Positions 7,387 to 12,991 of a DNA stretch of 12,991 nt are shown piece by piece. Within the stretch, counting starts at the first letter, position 1. Every line of letters starts with the position of its first letter. Made by a program: the position numbers and the translations under genes. This DNA is from an uncultured Ruminococcus sp. (GTDB lineage Bacteria > Bacillota > Clostridia > Oscillospirales > Acutalibacteraceae), in the NCBI GenBank assembly GCA_902773045.1, contig CACYDE010000358.1, positions 1-12,991 on the forward strand, given 5' to 3'. The notes beneath the pieces are model-generated. The model was not told where the DNA came from. It did no database searches and worked only from the letters and a program-made list of their open reading frames with translations.

Positions 7387-7409
7387 ACACAATCATAAAA
7401 CGATTGTGT
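7387..7409 (-). promoter_or_regulatory. Leader hairpin before the radical SAM gene
   Basis: On the minus strand ACACAATC (7409-7402) and GATTGTGT (7394-7387) form a perfect 8-bp stem with a 7-nt loop, followed by TTTTCTTTTC. It lies between the predicted promoter (7433-7461) and the start at 7313, in a leader of about 110 nt. It could be a weak attenuator or simply a stabilising 5' structure. The rest of the 306 bp between 7314 and 7619 is AT-rich and shows no gene. Confidence 0.4.
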
Positions 7410-7432
7410 ACATGAAATCAAACTATATATAT

Positions 7433-7461
7433 ATTTTAACAGCCATTCGGATTTTAATCAA
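7433..7461 (-). promoter_or_regulatory. Predicted sigma-A promoter for the radical SAM gene
   Basis: On the minus strand TTGATT (7461-7456), a 17-bp spacer and TAAAAT (7438-7433) match the housekeeping consensus well. The site would give a leader of about 110 nt. It implies that the radical SAM gene can be transcribed independently of the small gene upstream of it. Confidence 0.6.
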
Positions 7462-7619
7462 TACTAATCGGTTTAAAAATAGATTACAGTTTTTTCAATA
7501 ATTTTGTGGGTTTTATGAAATGAAATGTCGTATAATGTCGATAAAGAAACATTATTGGGAATATGAACAAAACCGTGATTTTCGCTATTGAAAATGGTGA
7601 TGTAAATGATTATAATATA

Positions 7620-7829
7620 TTAAAGCCGGAAATCCTCGGGATTAAATTTCGGAAGAACCGGCGGTCTGAAGGGTTTGCGCAGAAGAGGATTGTAACGAAA
7701 TTTACGGCATTTCCCGTTTTCTATGAATTTGTTTTTCATGCATATCTGGTCACCGTTCAGGTTGATAATGCAGTTGTCACAGTAGGAACAATCAACTTCA
7801 ATATTGTTTCCGAAAAGCTTGAAAGCCAT
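7620..7829 (-). CDS. Small conserved cysteine-rich protein, probable metal-binding
   Basis: A 69-residue protein. The ATG at 7829 (MAFKLFGNN) is chosen because GGAGG (7841-7837) lies 7 nt upstream; another in-frame ATG 18 nt earlier overlaps that site. Five cysteines (C14, C17, C20, C30, C41), in the pattern DCSYC...C...C...KCRKF, suggest a small zinc- or iron-binding fold. The C-terminal half is basic and proline-rich (RYNPLLRKPFRPPVLP) and ends in PEDFRL. From memory, short proteins with a CxYC start, a CRxFxYxPLxR centre and an EDFxL end are common but uncharacterised in gut Clostridia; I know no function. It is divergent from pgeF (164 bp apart) and 306 bp upstream of the radical SAM gene on the same strand. 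Confidence 0.78.
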   Translation of the reverse strand: MAFKLFGNNIEVDCSYCDNCIINLNGDQICMKNKFIENGKCRKFRYNPLLRKPFRPPVLPKFNPEDFRL

Positions 7830-7993
7830 GTTTTTTCCTCCATACACAGTGATGCCGGTTTTGCAGACTATGTGAGCGCGGTCACTGTCTGTAATTTTCG
7901 GAGAATAATTTTCATAATTCTTCGCCCGTTAATGTTAGAATTATATTATAAACGTTTTTATTGAATAAATATTTCTTGAAAGGAATTATAACC

Positions 7994-8821
7994 ATGATTT
8001 TTAAAAGTAACTCAATGAATCTCAATATTAAAGACGCGCTTGCGTATCTTACATTTGACCGATTTGACGATATCCCCTTCGTGAGACAAGCCTTTTCAAC
8101 AAGACTCGGAGGCGTCAGTTCCGGTGAATTCAATTCTATGAACATGTCTTTTAACCGCGGAGACAGCGAAGAAAATGTGACGAAAAATTACAGACGCCTG
8201 TGTTCGGCGATAGGAATCGAATTTTCGGATCTTGTTGCTTCCGCTCAGGATCATAACACATTCGTGCGCCGTGTGACCGCAAAGGATAAAGGAATAGGGA
8301 TCTACAGACCAAGAGATCTTGAAAGCGTTGACGGACTGATAACAAACGAGAAAAACGTAGGGCTTGTGACCTATTTTGCCGACTGCACTCCGCTGATGTT
8401 CATTGACGTGAAAAACAAGGCTATCGGAGCGGCTCACGCCGGCTGGAGAGGAACTGTCGGAAAGATCGGAGAGAAAACTGTTCTCAAAATGACGGAGGAG
8501 TTCGGAAGCAAACCCGAAAATATTCTCGTCTCTATAGGTCCTGCGATCAATAAATGCTGCTATGAGGTCGATGAGCCTGTTGCGGAAAAATTCAGAGAGC
8601 TTGGTTTTGAAGAAGGAAAGATCCTTTTTGAGAAAGGCGGCGGAAAGTATATGCTCGATCTGATCGAAACGAACAGACAGATCCTTCTTTCATCGGGGAT
8701 ACATGAAGAAAACATAATTGTAAGCGACGTCTGCACAAGATGTAATCACGATATTATCTGGTCACACCGCGCAACCGGAGGCAGAAGAGGCGGTATGTGT
8801 GCAGTAATTGAACTTGTGTGA
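7994..8821 (+). CDS. pgeF: Peptidoglycan editing factor PgeF / YfiH-type multifunctional purine nucleoside enzyme
   Basis: A 275-residue protein, a normal length for the YfiH/LACC1 (DUF152) family. The ATG at 7994 has AAAGGA (7979-7984) 9 nt upstream; an in-frame ATG at 7961 has no good site. The motif RQAFSTRLGGVSSGEF near residue 31 is the family's N-terminal signature. The three metal ligands are visible: H87 (AQDHN), C131 (FADCTPLMF) and H148 (AAHAGWRGTV). The C-terminal SHRATGGRRGGM motif is also intact. Family members are zinc enzymes with reported adenosine deaminase/phosphorylase activity; in bacteria PgeF prevents misincorporation into peptidoglycan precursors. It stands alone here, with no cell-division partners beside it. 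I see no convincing promoter in 7830-7993 and no intrinsic terminator after it. Confidence 0.94.
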   Translation: MIFKSNSMNLNIKDALAYLTFDRFDDIPFVRQAFSTRLGGVSSGEFNSMNMSFNRGDSEENVTKNYRRLCSAIGIEFSDLVASAQDHNTFVRRVTAKDKGIGIYRPRDLESVDGLITNEKNVGLVTYFADCTPLMFIDVKNKAIGAAHAGWRGTVGKIGEKTVLKMTEEFGSKPENILVSIGPAINKCCYEVDEPVAEKFRELGFEEGKILFEKGGGKYMLDLIETNRQILLSSGIHEENIIVSDVCTRCNHDIIWSHRATGGRRGGMCAVIELV

Positions 8822-8911
8822 CGGATGAATGAATTTTATTGTTGAATGTTATAAAAATTATTATGGCATTATGTTTAAAAAAGCGAATTTATTTTTTGTT
8901 ATAAAATATGG

Positions 8912-8940
8912 TTGATAAAGTTTTTAAGTTATGTTAAAAT
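8912..8940 (+). promoter_or_regulatory. Predicted sigma-A promoter for the amylase gene
   Basis: TTGATA (8912-8917), a 17-bp spacer and TAAAAT (8935-8940) match the housekeeping consensus closely. The site lies in very AT-rich DNA and predicts a leader of about 80 nt before the ATG at 9030. The leader can form short alternative hairpins (GGCT/AGCC at 8965-8979, TGAG/CTCA at 8974-8987). I see no clear catabolite-response (cre) operator. Confidence 0.62.
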
Positions 8941-9029
8941 TAAACAGTAAGTATGGGTGGTTCAGGCTTCTTATGAGCCGGGACTCATTCCAATTCATGT
9001 TAATACCATATTGAAAGGAAGAGTAAGCA

Positions 9030-12000
9030 ATGAAAAAACCAAAGGCTTTATTGTCTGCGATCTTGACTTGCGCTATACTCGCTTCCGCCGCAGTTCCCGC
9101 GGCAGCAGACACGTCGGCTGTCGAGGAGTCTCAGGCAAGCGTTTCTACAGTTCAATCTTCAGCAGACGGCGGTGATCCGTCAACGTTCTCTTGGGATAAC
9201 GCAACCGTTTACTTTCTGTTGACCGACAGATTCGAAAACGGCGACACTTCAAACGACGGAGCTTACGGCAGACAAAAGGTTGTTGCCGGCGATTCGAGAG
9301 CGACGATGCACGGAGGAGATTTTGCCGGAATCACAAAAAAGATCGAAGAAGGATATTTTGACGATCTCGGCGTTAATGCGATCTGGATGTCCGCTCCGTA
9401 TGAGCAGACTCACGGATATATTCAGGGCGGTTCAAACTATTATCATTATTCCTACCATGGATATTATGCTTTGGATTTTACTGAAGCTGACGCAGCTTTT
9501 GGTACAAAAGAGGAATTCAAAACTCTTGTCGACACTGCTCATAAGCATGGTATCAGAATTATCATGGATATCGTTATGAACCATGTCGGATACTGCAGTA
9601 TGTACGATATGAATGAATACGGATACGGCAGTCTCGCGGACGGATGGGAGACCTTCTATGCTAACCCCGGTTCAAACGCTCAGGAGTATCAAAGCTACAT
9701 GCTCTATAAAGAAGGCGCCGACAAGTGGGCAAAATGGTGGGGTCCCGACTGGATCAGATCGGGCGTTGCCGGATATTCCGAGGATGGCGACGGATCAGCG
9801 CTCACTCAGTGTCTTGAAGGTCTTCCGGATGTAAGAACGGAGTCGACTCAGCCGGTTGGAATCCCGCCGATCCTTCAGACCAAATGGTCGAAAGAGGGAA
9901 CTCTTGCGGAGAAGACAGCAAAGTACGGCTCATCCGATACAACGGTCGGATATATTTCCAAATGGCTTGCCGAGTGGGTTCGCGAATACGGTGTTGACGG
10001 TTTCCGCTGCGATACCGCAAAGCACGTTCAAATTTCCGCATGGAAGCAGCTTAAAGATGAGTGCGTTGCCGCTCTTAAAGATTGGAAAGCCGCAAATCCC
10101 GACAAGGCTCTTGACGATCTTCCGTTCTGGATGACCGGCGAGCACTGGGATCACGGAGTAGGAAAAGACGATTACTACACTTCCGGCGCTTTCGACTCGA
10201 TGATAAATTTTGACTGCACAGGCGGCGGAATCCTTGATCCCGGTTCCGTCGGCGGCAAATATAACGATTACGCAGGTGCTATAAATACCGATGATTCTTT
10301 CAACGTTTTGACTTATATGTCTTCTCACGATACAACGCTCGCACGTGGAGACAACTACTATCTCGGATCCGCATTCCTTATGCTGCCGGGCGGTGTTCAG
10401 ATCTTCTACGGAGATGAAACAGCCCGTGATAAGGTTGCAGGCATTGAGGATGACAGCTTTAAGGCAGGTCACTGCCTCAGAAGCGACATGAACTGGGGAG
10501 AAAACCCGGATCTTCTCGCTCACTGGCAGAAAGTCGGAACATTCCGTAACAACCATATTGCTGTAGGCGGCGGCGCAAACGTCACTTTGACGGCTTCAAG
10601 CGGCGTTGCTTTCGGAAGAACTTACAGCAAGAACGGAATCAACGATAAGATCGCGGCTGTTATCGGCGCGAGTGAAAATACCGATGTTACGCTTGATGTC
10701 GGTGATGTTTTCCCCGAGGGAACAACGCTTATCAATACATATGACGAAGAAACGGATACCGTTACTGACGGTCAGGTTACTTTCAACAGCGGCGCTCACG
10801 GAACTATTCTTCTTGAAGAGGGCGAACCCGATCCCGTCAAGGCTGTTGTAAAGGGTGGCGCAGAGTTTGAAACGACCGAGGAGATCACTGTCACTCTCGA
10901 AGGAGTGGACACGGCTGTTCTCACGATCGACGACATCAGAAAGTACACCGTTAAGAACGGCGACAAGATCACTATCGGTGACGCAGCTTATCCCGGCGAT
11001 ACGGTTAAGGTAACACTTACATTCACTCATCCCGTAAAGGGCGAGGTCACAAAGAAATTCTCGTTTAAGAAGAAGGACGACGGAACGGGTGATTCACGCT
11101 CCGACAACGCTCTCGTTCACATCAACACTTCGATCTCCAACCCGACTCTCTACGCTTGGCAGGGCGACGGTGCGACTGCTACAAAGCTCTGCGGTGAATG
11201 GCCCGGAACGGCTCTTTCCACAAAGGATGACGACGGCTGGTATCTTGCTGATCTTAAAACAACGGAAAAATATAACATCATTGTAAACACAGGCGGATCG
11301 GGAGACGTTAAGACTGCCGATACAACAGGTCTTCAGGGCGAAACATGGGTGATCGTTTCCGGTGATATGAAAGCTCAGACTTTCATTGATAAGGATAAGG
11401 CGTATACAGCTGCAGGCATTGATGTTCCGGAGTCCGATTTTGACAACTTGAAGGCGATCTGCAAAGAGATCAAGCTTCTTGATCCTGCCGAGTATACGGA
11501 AGAAAGCCTCAGCGCAGCTCTTGCAACGGTTGCCGAAGCCGAGAAACTTATCTATCAGGGTAAGGCTAATGCCGATCCTGCGGCTGTAACGGCAGCTTAC
11601 AAGGAAGTTCTTGCTGCTAAGGCAGCTCTTGTGAAGAGAGACGGTCCGATACCTTCTGTTGACAAGTCCGCTCTCAAGCAGAAGATCGACGAAGCCGAGA
11701 AGATCATTGAAGCTCACAAGGGCGAAGGCGACTATATGTCCGAACCGCTCCACAACCTTATGGCTGCTGTTGATGAAGCGAAGGCTGTTTATGATAACGC
11801 CGGCGCAACTCAGGCTCAGGTTGACGATCAGGTGAAGAAGCTCGACGCTGCGATCAAGGCTTTTGACGGTGACACAGATACTTCGAGCGATGATACCGAT
11901 ACATCAAGCGAAGACACGAACACGGACACATCGAGCGAAGACACAGACACTTCGAGTGACGATACCGATACATCAAGCGATACTGACATTTCAATTGACG

Positions 12001-12269
12001 ACCCCGATACATCAACCGATGATACAGACATTCCGGTTGACCCCCAACCCGATACGGACAGCGATGATCCGTCGATCATCCCCGGTGATGTCAACGGTGA
12101 CAAGAAAGTATCTTTGAGAGACGCTTCCTTGATCCAGAAGTATTGCGCAGGTCTTGTTGATCTTAGCCCCGCTCAGCTCAAAGCAGCTGACCTGAACAAA
12201 GACGGAAAGGTTACGATCCTTGATGCTTACATGATCCAGATCGAAGTAAACAAAAAATTTGTTAAGTAA
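9030..12269 (+). CDS. Secreted dockerin-bearing alpha-amylase, GH13 (MalS-like, subfamily 19 type) with CBM26
   Basis: A 1079-residue protein; AAAGGA lies 10 nt before the ATG. A signal peptide covers residues 1-26 (cleavage after VPAAA). The GH13 catalytic domain runs from about 45 to 520: region I DIVMNHVG (180-187), nucleophile D328 (DGFRCDTAKH), acid/base E371 (FWMTGEHWDHG), and region IV SSHDTT with D434. The wording around these motifs (GVNAIWMSAPYEQTHG, YMSSHDT) recalls E. coli MalS. A beta-rich domain (603-686) is followed by a CBM26-like starch-binding module (694-780; LYAWQGD, WPG, GWYL). Two FIVAR-like helical modules (about 800-945), a DTDTSSDD linker (947-1015) and a type I dockerin (1015-1079; DVNGDKKVSLRD and DLNKDGKVTILD) complete it. 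It should hydrolyse alpha-1,4 glucan outside the cell, probably within an amylosome-like complex. The catalytic residues look intact. Confidence 0.95.
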   Translation: MKKPKALLSAILTCAILASAAVPAAADTSAVEESQASVSTVQSSADGGDPSTFSWDNATVYFLLTDRFENGDTSNDGAYGRQKVVAGDSRATMHGGDFAGITKKIEEGYFDDLGVNAIWMSAPYEQTHGYIQGGSNYYHYSYHGYYALDFTEADAAFGTKEEFKTLVDTAHKHGIRIIMDIVMNHVGYCSMYDMNEYGYGSLADGWETFYANPGSNAQEYQSYMLYKEGADKWAKWWGPDWIRSGVAGYSEDGDGSALTQCLEGLPDVRTESTQPVGIPPILQTKWSKEGTLAEKTAKYGSSDTTVGYISKWLAEWVREYGVDGFRCDTAKHVQISAWKQLKDECVAALKDWKAANPDKALDDLPFWMTGEHWDHGVGKDDYYTSGAFDSMINFDCTGGGILDPGSVGGKYNDYAGAINTDDSFNVLTYMSSHDTTLARGDNYYLGSAFLMLPGGVQIFYGDETARDKVAGIEDDSFKAGHCLRSDMNWGENPDLLAHWQKVGTFRNNHIAVGGGANVTLTASSGVAFGRTYSKNGINDKIAAVIGASENTDVTLDVGDVFPEGTTLINTYDEETDTVTDGQVTFNSGAHGTILLEEGEPDPVKAVVKGGAEFETTEEITVTLEGVDTAVLTIDDIRKYTVKNGDKITIGDAAYPGDTVKVTLTFTHPVKGEVTKKFSFKKKDDGTGDSRSDNALVHINTSISNPTLYAWQGDGATATKLCGEWPGTALSTKDDDGWYLADLKTTEKYNIIVNTGGSGDVKTADTTGLQGETWVIVSGDMKAQTFIDKDKAYTAAGIDVPESDFDNLKAICKEIKLLDPAEYTEESLSAALATVAEAEKLIYQGKANADPAAVTAAYKEVLAAKAALVKRDGPIPSVDKSALKQKIDEAEKIIEAHKGEGDYMSEPLHNLMAAVDEAKAVYDNAGATQAQVDDQVKKLDAAIKAFDGDTDTSSDDTDTSSEDTNTDTSSEDTDTSSDDTDTSSDTDISIDDPDTSTDDTDIPVDPQPDTDSDDPSIIPGDVNGDKKVSLRDASLIQKYCAGLVDLSPAQLKAADLNKDGKVTILDAYMIQIEVNKKFVK

Positions 12270-12301
12270 TGAACCTGATTTCATACAAATAAATTGAAGA
12301 G

Positions 12302-12340
12302 ATCCTTCGCGGGCTTTTCCCCGCGGAGGATTTTCTTCGT
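12302..12340 (+). terminator. Rho-independent terminator of the amylase gene
   Basis: ATCCTTCGCGGG (12302-12313) pairs with CCCGCGGAGGAT (12320-12331): 12 bp with one G-T pair and a 6-nt loop. It is followed by TTTTCTTCGTTTT and lies 33 bp after the amylase stop. Confidence 0.92.
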
Positions 12341-12395
12341 TTTATCACAAATGCATATTTATTGAAATATAATGTAATAATATAAAAAAATTCTA

Positions 12396-12424
12396 TTGAC
12401 ATAAAACAAAATAAGTGTTATCAT
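12396..12424 (+). promoter_or_regulatory. Sigma-A promoter of the lysine riboswitch transcript
   Basis: TTGACA (12396-12401) is a perfect -35 box; a 17-bp spacer leads to TATCAT (12419-12424), with 5 of 6 consensus bases. The predicted start at about 12431 lies just before the riboswitch aptamer. Confidence 0.85.
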
Positions 12425-12441
12425 AAAGATACTGTAATAAT

Positions 12442-12597
12442 GATAGAGGTGCGAATACTATCAGTAGCGTTTGTCTATGACGGTCGCAGCGTTACGGCTT
12501 GCGTGAAAGGAGTATTTGCCGAAGATTGCCGAGGCGAAAGGCAAGTCTGGGAGTGCGGAGAATATCCGTTCTACTGTCGCAGATGCGGAGTGCTATC
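12442..12597 (+). promoter_or_regulatory. Lysine riboswitch (L box) aptamer
   Basis: The conserved L-box core segments occur in order: GATAGAGGTGCGAA (12442-12455), AGTAGCG, GTGAAAGGAGTATTTGCCGAAG, a GCC...GGC arm with CTGGG, then ACTGTCGCAGATGCGGAGTGCTATC. P1 is GATAG (12442-12446) with CTATC (12593-12597). P2 is GCGAATACT (12451-12459) with AGTATTTGC (12511-12519). The length of about 156 nt fits the class. Lysine riboswitches normally repress lysine biosynthesis (lysC, dapA, lysA) or lysine uptake genes when lysine is plentiful. No such gene is recognisable downstream within the window. Confidence 0.93.
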
Positions 12598-12641
12598 TTA
12601 ATTATGAGAAACGTGGATTAAAATATGTTTTGAGTGATTTT

Positions 12642-12669
12642 GATAGCCGATGTACAATCGGCTTTTTTT
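12642..12669 (+). terminator. Riboswitch expression platform: terminator with competing antiterminator
   Basis: AGCCGAT (12645-12651) pairs with ATCGGCT (12657-12663) around GTACA, followed by a T-tract to 12669: an intrinsic terminator. GATAGC (12642-12647) overlaps its left arm and is complementary to GCTATC (12592-12597), which includes the 3' strand of aptamer P1. Lysine-bound P1 would therefore free the terminator (OFF), while the P1 strand pairing with 12642-12647 would block it (ON). The stretch from 12670 to 12776 holds a small GACTG/CAGTC hairpin (12733-12748) and no credible gene. Confidence 0.88.
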
Positions 12670-12776
12670 GTTGCAGGAATGATCGGAATGTGCGGTTTCA
12701 ATATTGCCGACAACCGTGCAGCTTATGTTTCGGACTGTTTTTTCAGTCGATTGCAAAAATCTAAGGAGACACTGAT

Positions 12777-12987
12777 TAAATCTGGTGCCCATATTGCGCA
12801 GTCAGATTTTCAGGCGAATTTTTTGAAAAATCCGCAGGAATACAGACGCACCCCAAGGGCACTTCCTTCGGGCGTATTTCAAGGATTTTGAGGAAAATTT
12901 GACGAAAAGATGCGCCCGTAACACACCGAGAGGGCAAGCCGTAAGGCACAGACCGATCGGCATGTGTTACAAGTGCTCTTGGGGTGC
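12777..12987 (+). ncRNA. Unidentified structured element (putative RNA, three-way junction), possibly continuing past the right edge
   Basis: Almost every base falls into stems. Two 5' hairpins are AAATCTG/CAGATTT (12778-12784, 12803-12809) and a GCG-AATTTTT arm (12814-12835). A closing stem, GCACCCCAAGGGCAC (12848-12862) with GTGCTCTTGGGGTGC (12973-12987), is 15 bp with one G-T. Inside it are two arms. Arm 2 is CGGGCGTAT/ATGCGCCCG (12869-12877, 12910-12918), topped by TCAA-gg-ATTTT(GAGG)AAAAT-TTGA (12879-12902). Arm 3 is GTAACACA/TGTGTTAC (12918-12925, 12963-12970), extended by CCGA/TCGG and containing GCC-GTAA-GGC with a GNRA loop (12938-12947). Strand is assigned from the GNRA loop and G-T pair, so it is tentative. 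I cannot name the family. IscB-type omega RNA (HEARO) or a palindromic mobile element are candidates. Confidence 0.5.
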
Positions 12988-12991
12988 AAGC

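Noticed and set aside
7314..7421. Longer N-terminus for the radical SAM protein from the ATG at 7421
   Set aside because: That ATG has no ribosome binding site, and the extra 36 residues cover the leader hairpin; the TTG at 7313 has an ideal site and the family-typical N-terminus.
7532..7537. Plus-strand TATAAT as a promoter
   Set aside because: There is no matching -35 box at a suitable distance and the next genes in reach run on the minus strand.
7563..7964. 133-codon plus-strand ORF opposite the small cysteine-rich gene
   Set aside because: No ribosome binding site, and it is antisense to a gene with a good start site and a conserved-looking cysteine pattern.
9030..9110. Lipoprotein signal peptide for the amylase because of a Cys in ILTCA
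   Set aside because: The residues before the Cys do not fit a lipobox and the peptide continues to a good signal peptidase I site at VPAAA.
12516..12891. Short ORFs over the lysine riboswitch, its terminator and the structured element
   Set aside because: They run through the aptamer and terminator stems, lack start signals, and have no recognisable domains. The RNA structure explains the sequence better.

Overview
The window looks like a chromosomal segment from an anaerobic, gut-type, Gram-positive Clostridia, most likely a Ruminococcus-like Oscillospiraceae (R. bromii or a relative). This is inferred from two different extracellular proteins that end in type I dockerins, a secreted GH13 amylase with a starch-binding module, Asp/Ser/Thr-rich linkers, spore genes of the yqfC-yqfD type, strong AGGAGG-like ribosome binding sites, and AT-rich intergenic DNA between genes of moderate GC. 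No rRNA or other species marker is present, so the genus is a guess from gene content.

Layout. (1) Positions 3-4343 hold the 3' part of a very large surface-protein gene: BspA-type leucine-rich repeat modules, then a 13-residue periodic Asp/Ser/Lys stalk, then a C-terminal dockerin; a strong terminator follows. (2) Positions 4588-6085 hold yqfC and yqfD, a two-gene sporulation operon. (3) Positions 6086-6422 are a non-coding patch dense in inverted and direct repeats, including a 58-bp tandem duplication that supplies the last codons of the next gene. (4) On the minus strand lie a PflX-type radical SAM protein (7313 to 6408, probable TTG start) and, upstream of it, a 69-residue cysteine-rich small protein (7829 to 7620). 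(5) On the plus strand follow pgeF (7994-8821) and a 1079-residue dockerin-bearing amylase whose catalytic domain resembles E. coli MalS (GH13 subfamily 19 type), with its own promoter and terminator. (6) Positions 12396-12669 are a complete lysine riboswitch: promoter, aptamer, antiterminator/terminator. (7) From about 12777 to the right edge there is an unannotated, highly structured element, a three-way junction closed by a 15-bp stem.

How the parts work together. The two dockerin proteins would be secreted and attached to cohesin-bearing scaffoldins: the amylase as a starch-degrading member of an amylosome-like complex, the LRR protein as an adhesion or binding component. Their dockerin contact positions differ, so they may plug into different cohesins. 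YqfC/YqfD act in sporulation, PgeF in peptidoglycan/nucleoside housekeeping. The lysine riboswitch has no recognisable target gene inside the window; the structured element lies where that gene should begin.

The most interesting unexplained items are the structured element at the right edge and its placement behind the lysine riboswitch, the repeat patch at 6097-6422, and the possible calcium-binding nature of the LRR protein's stalk.
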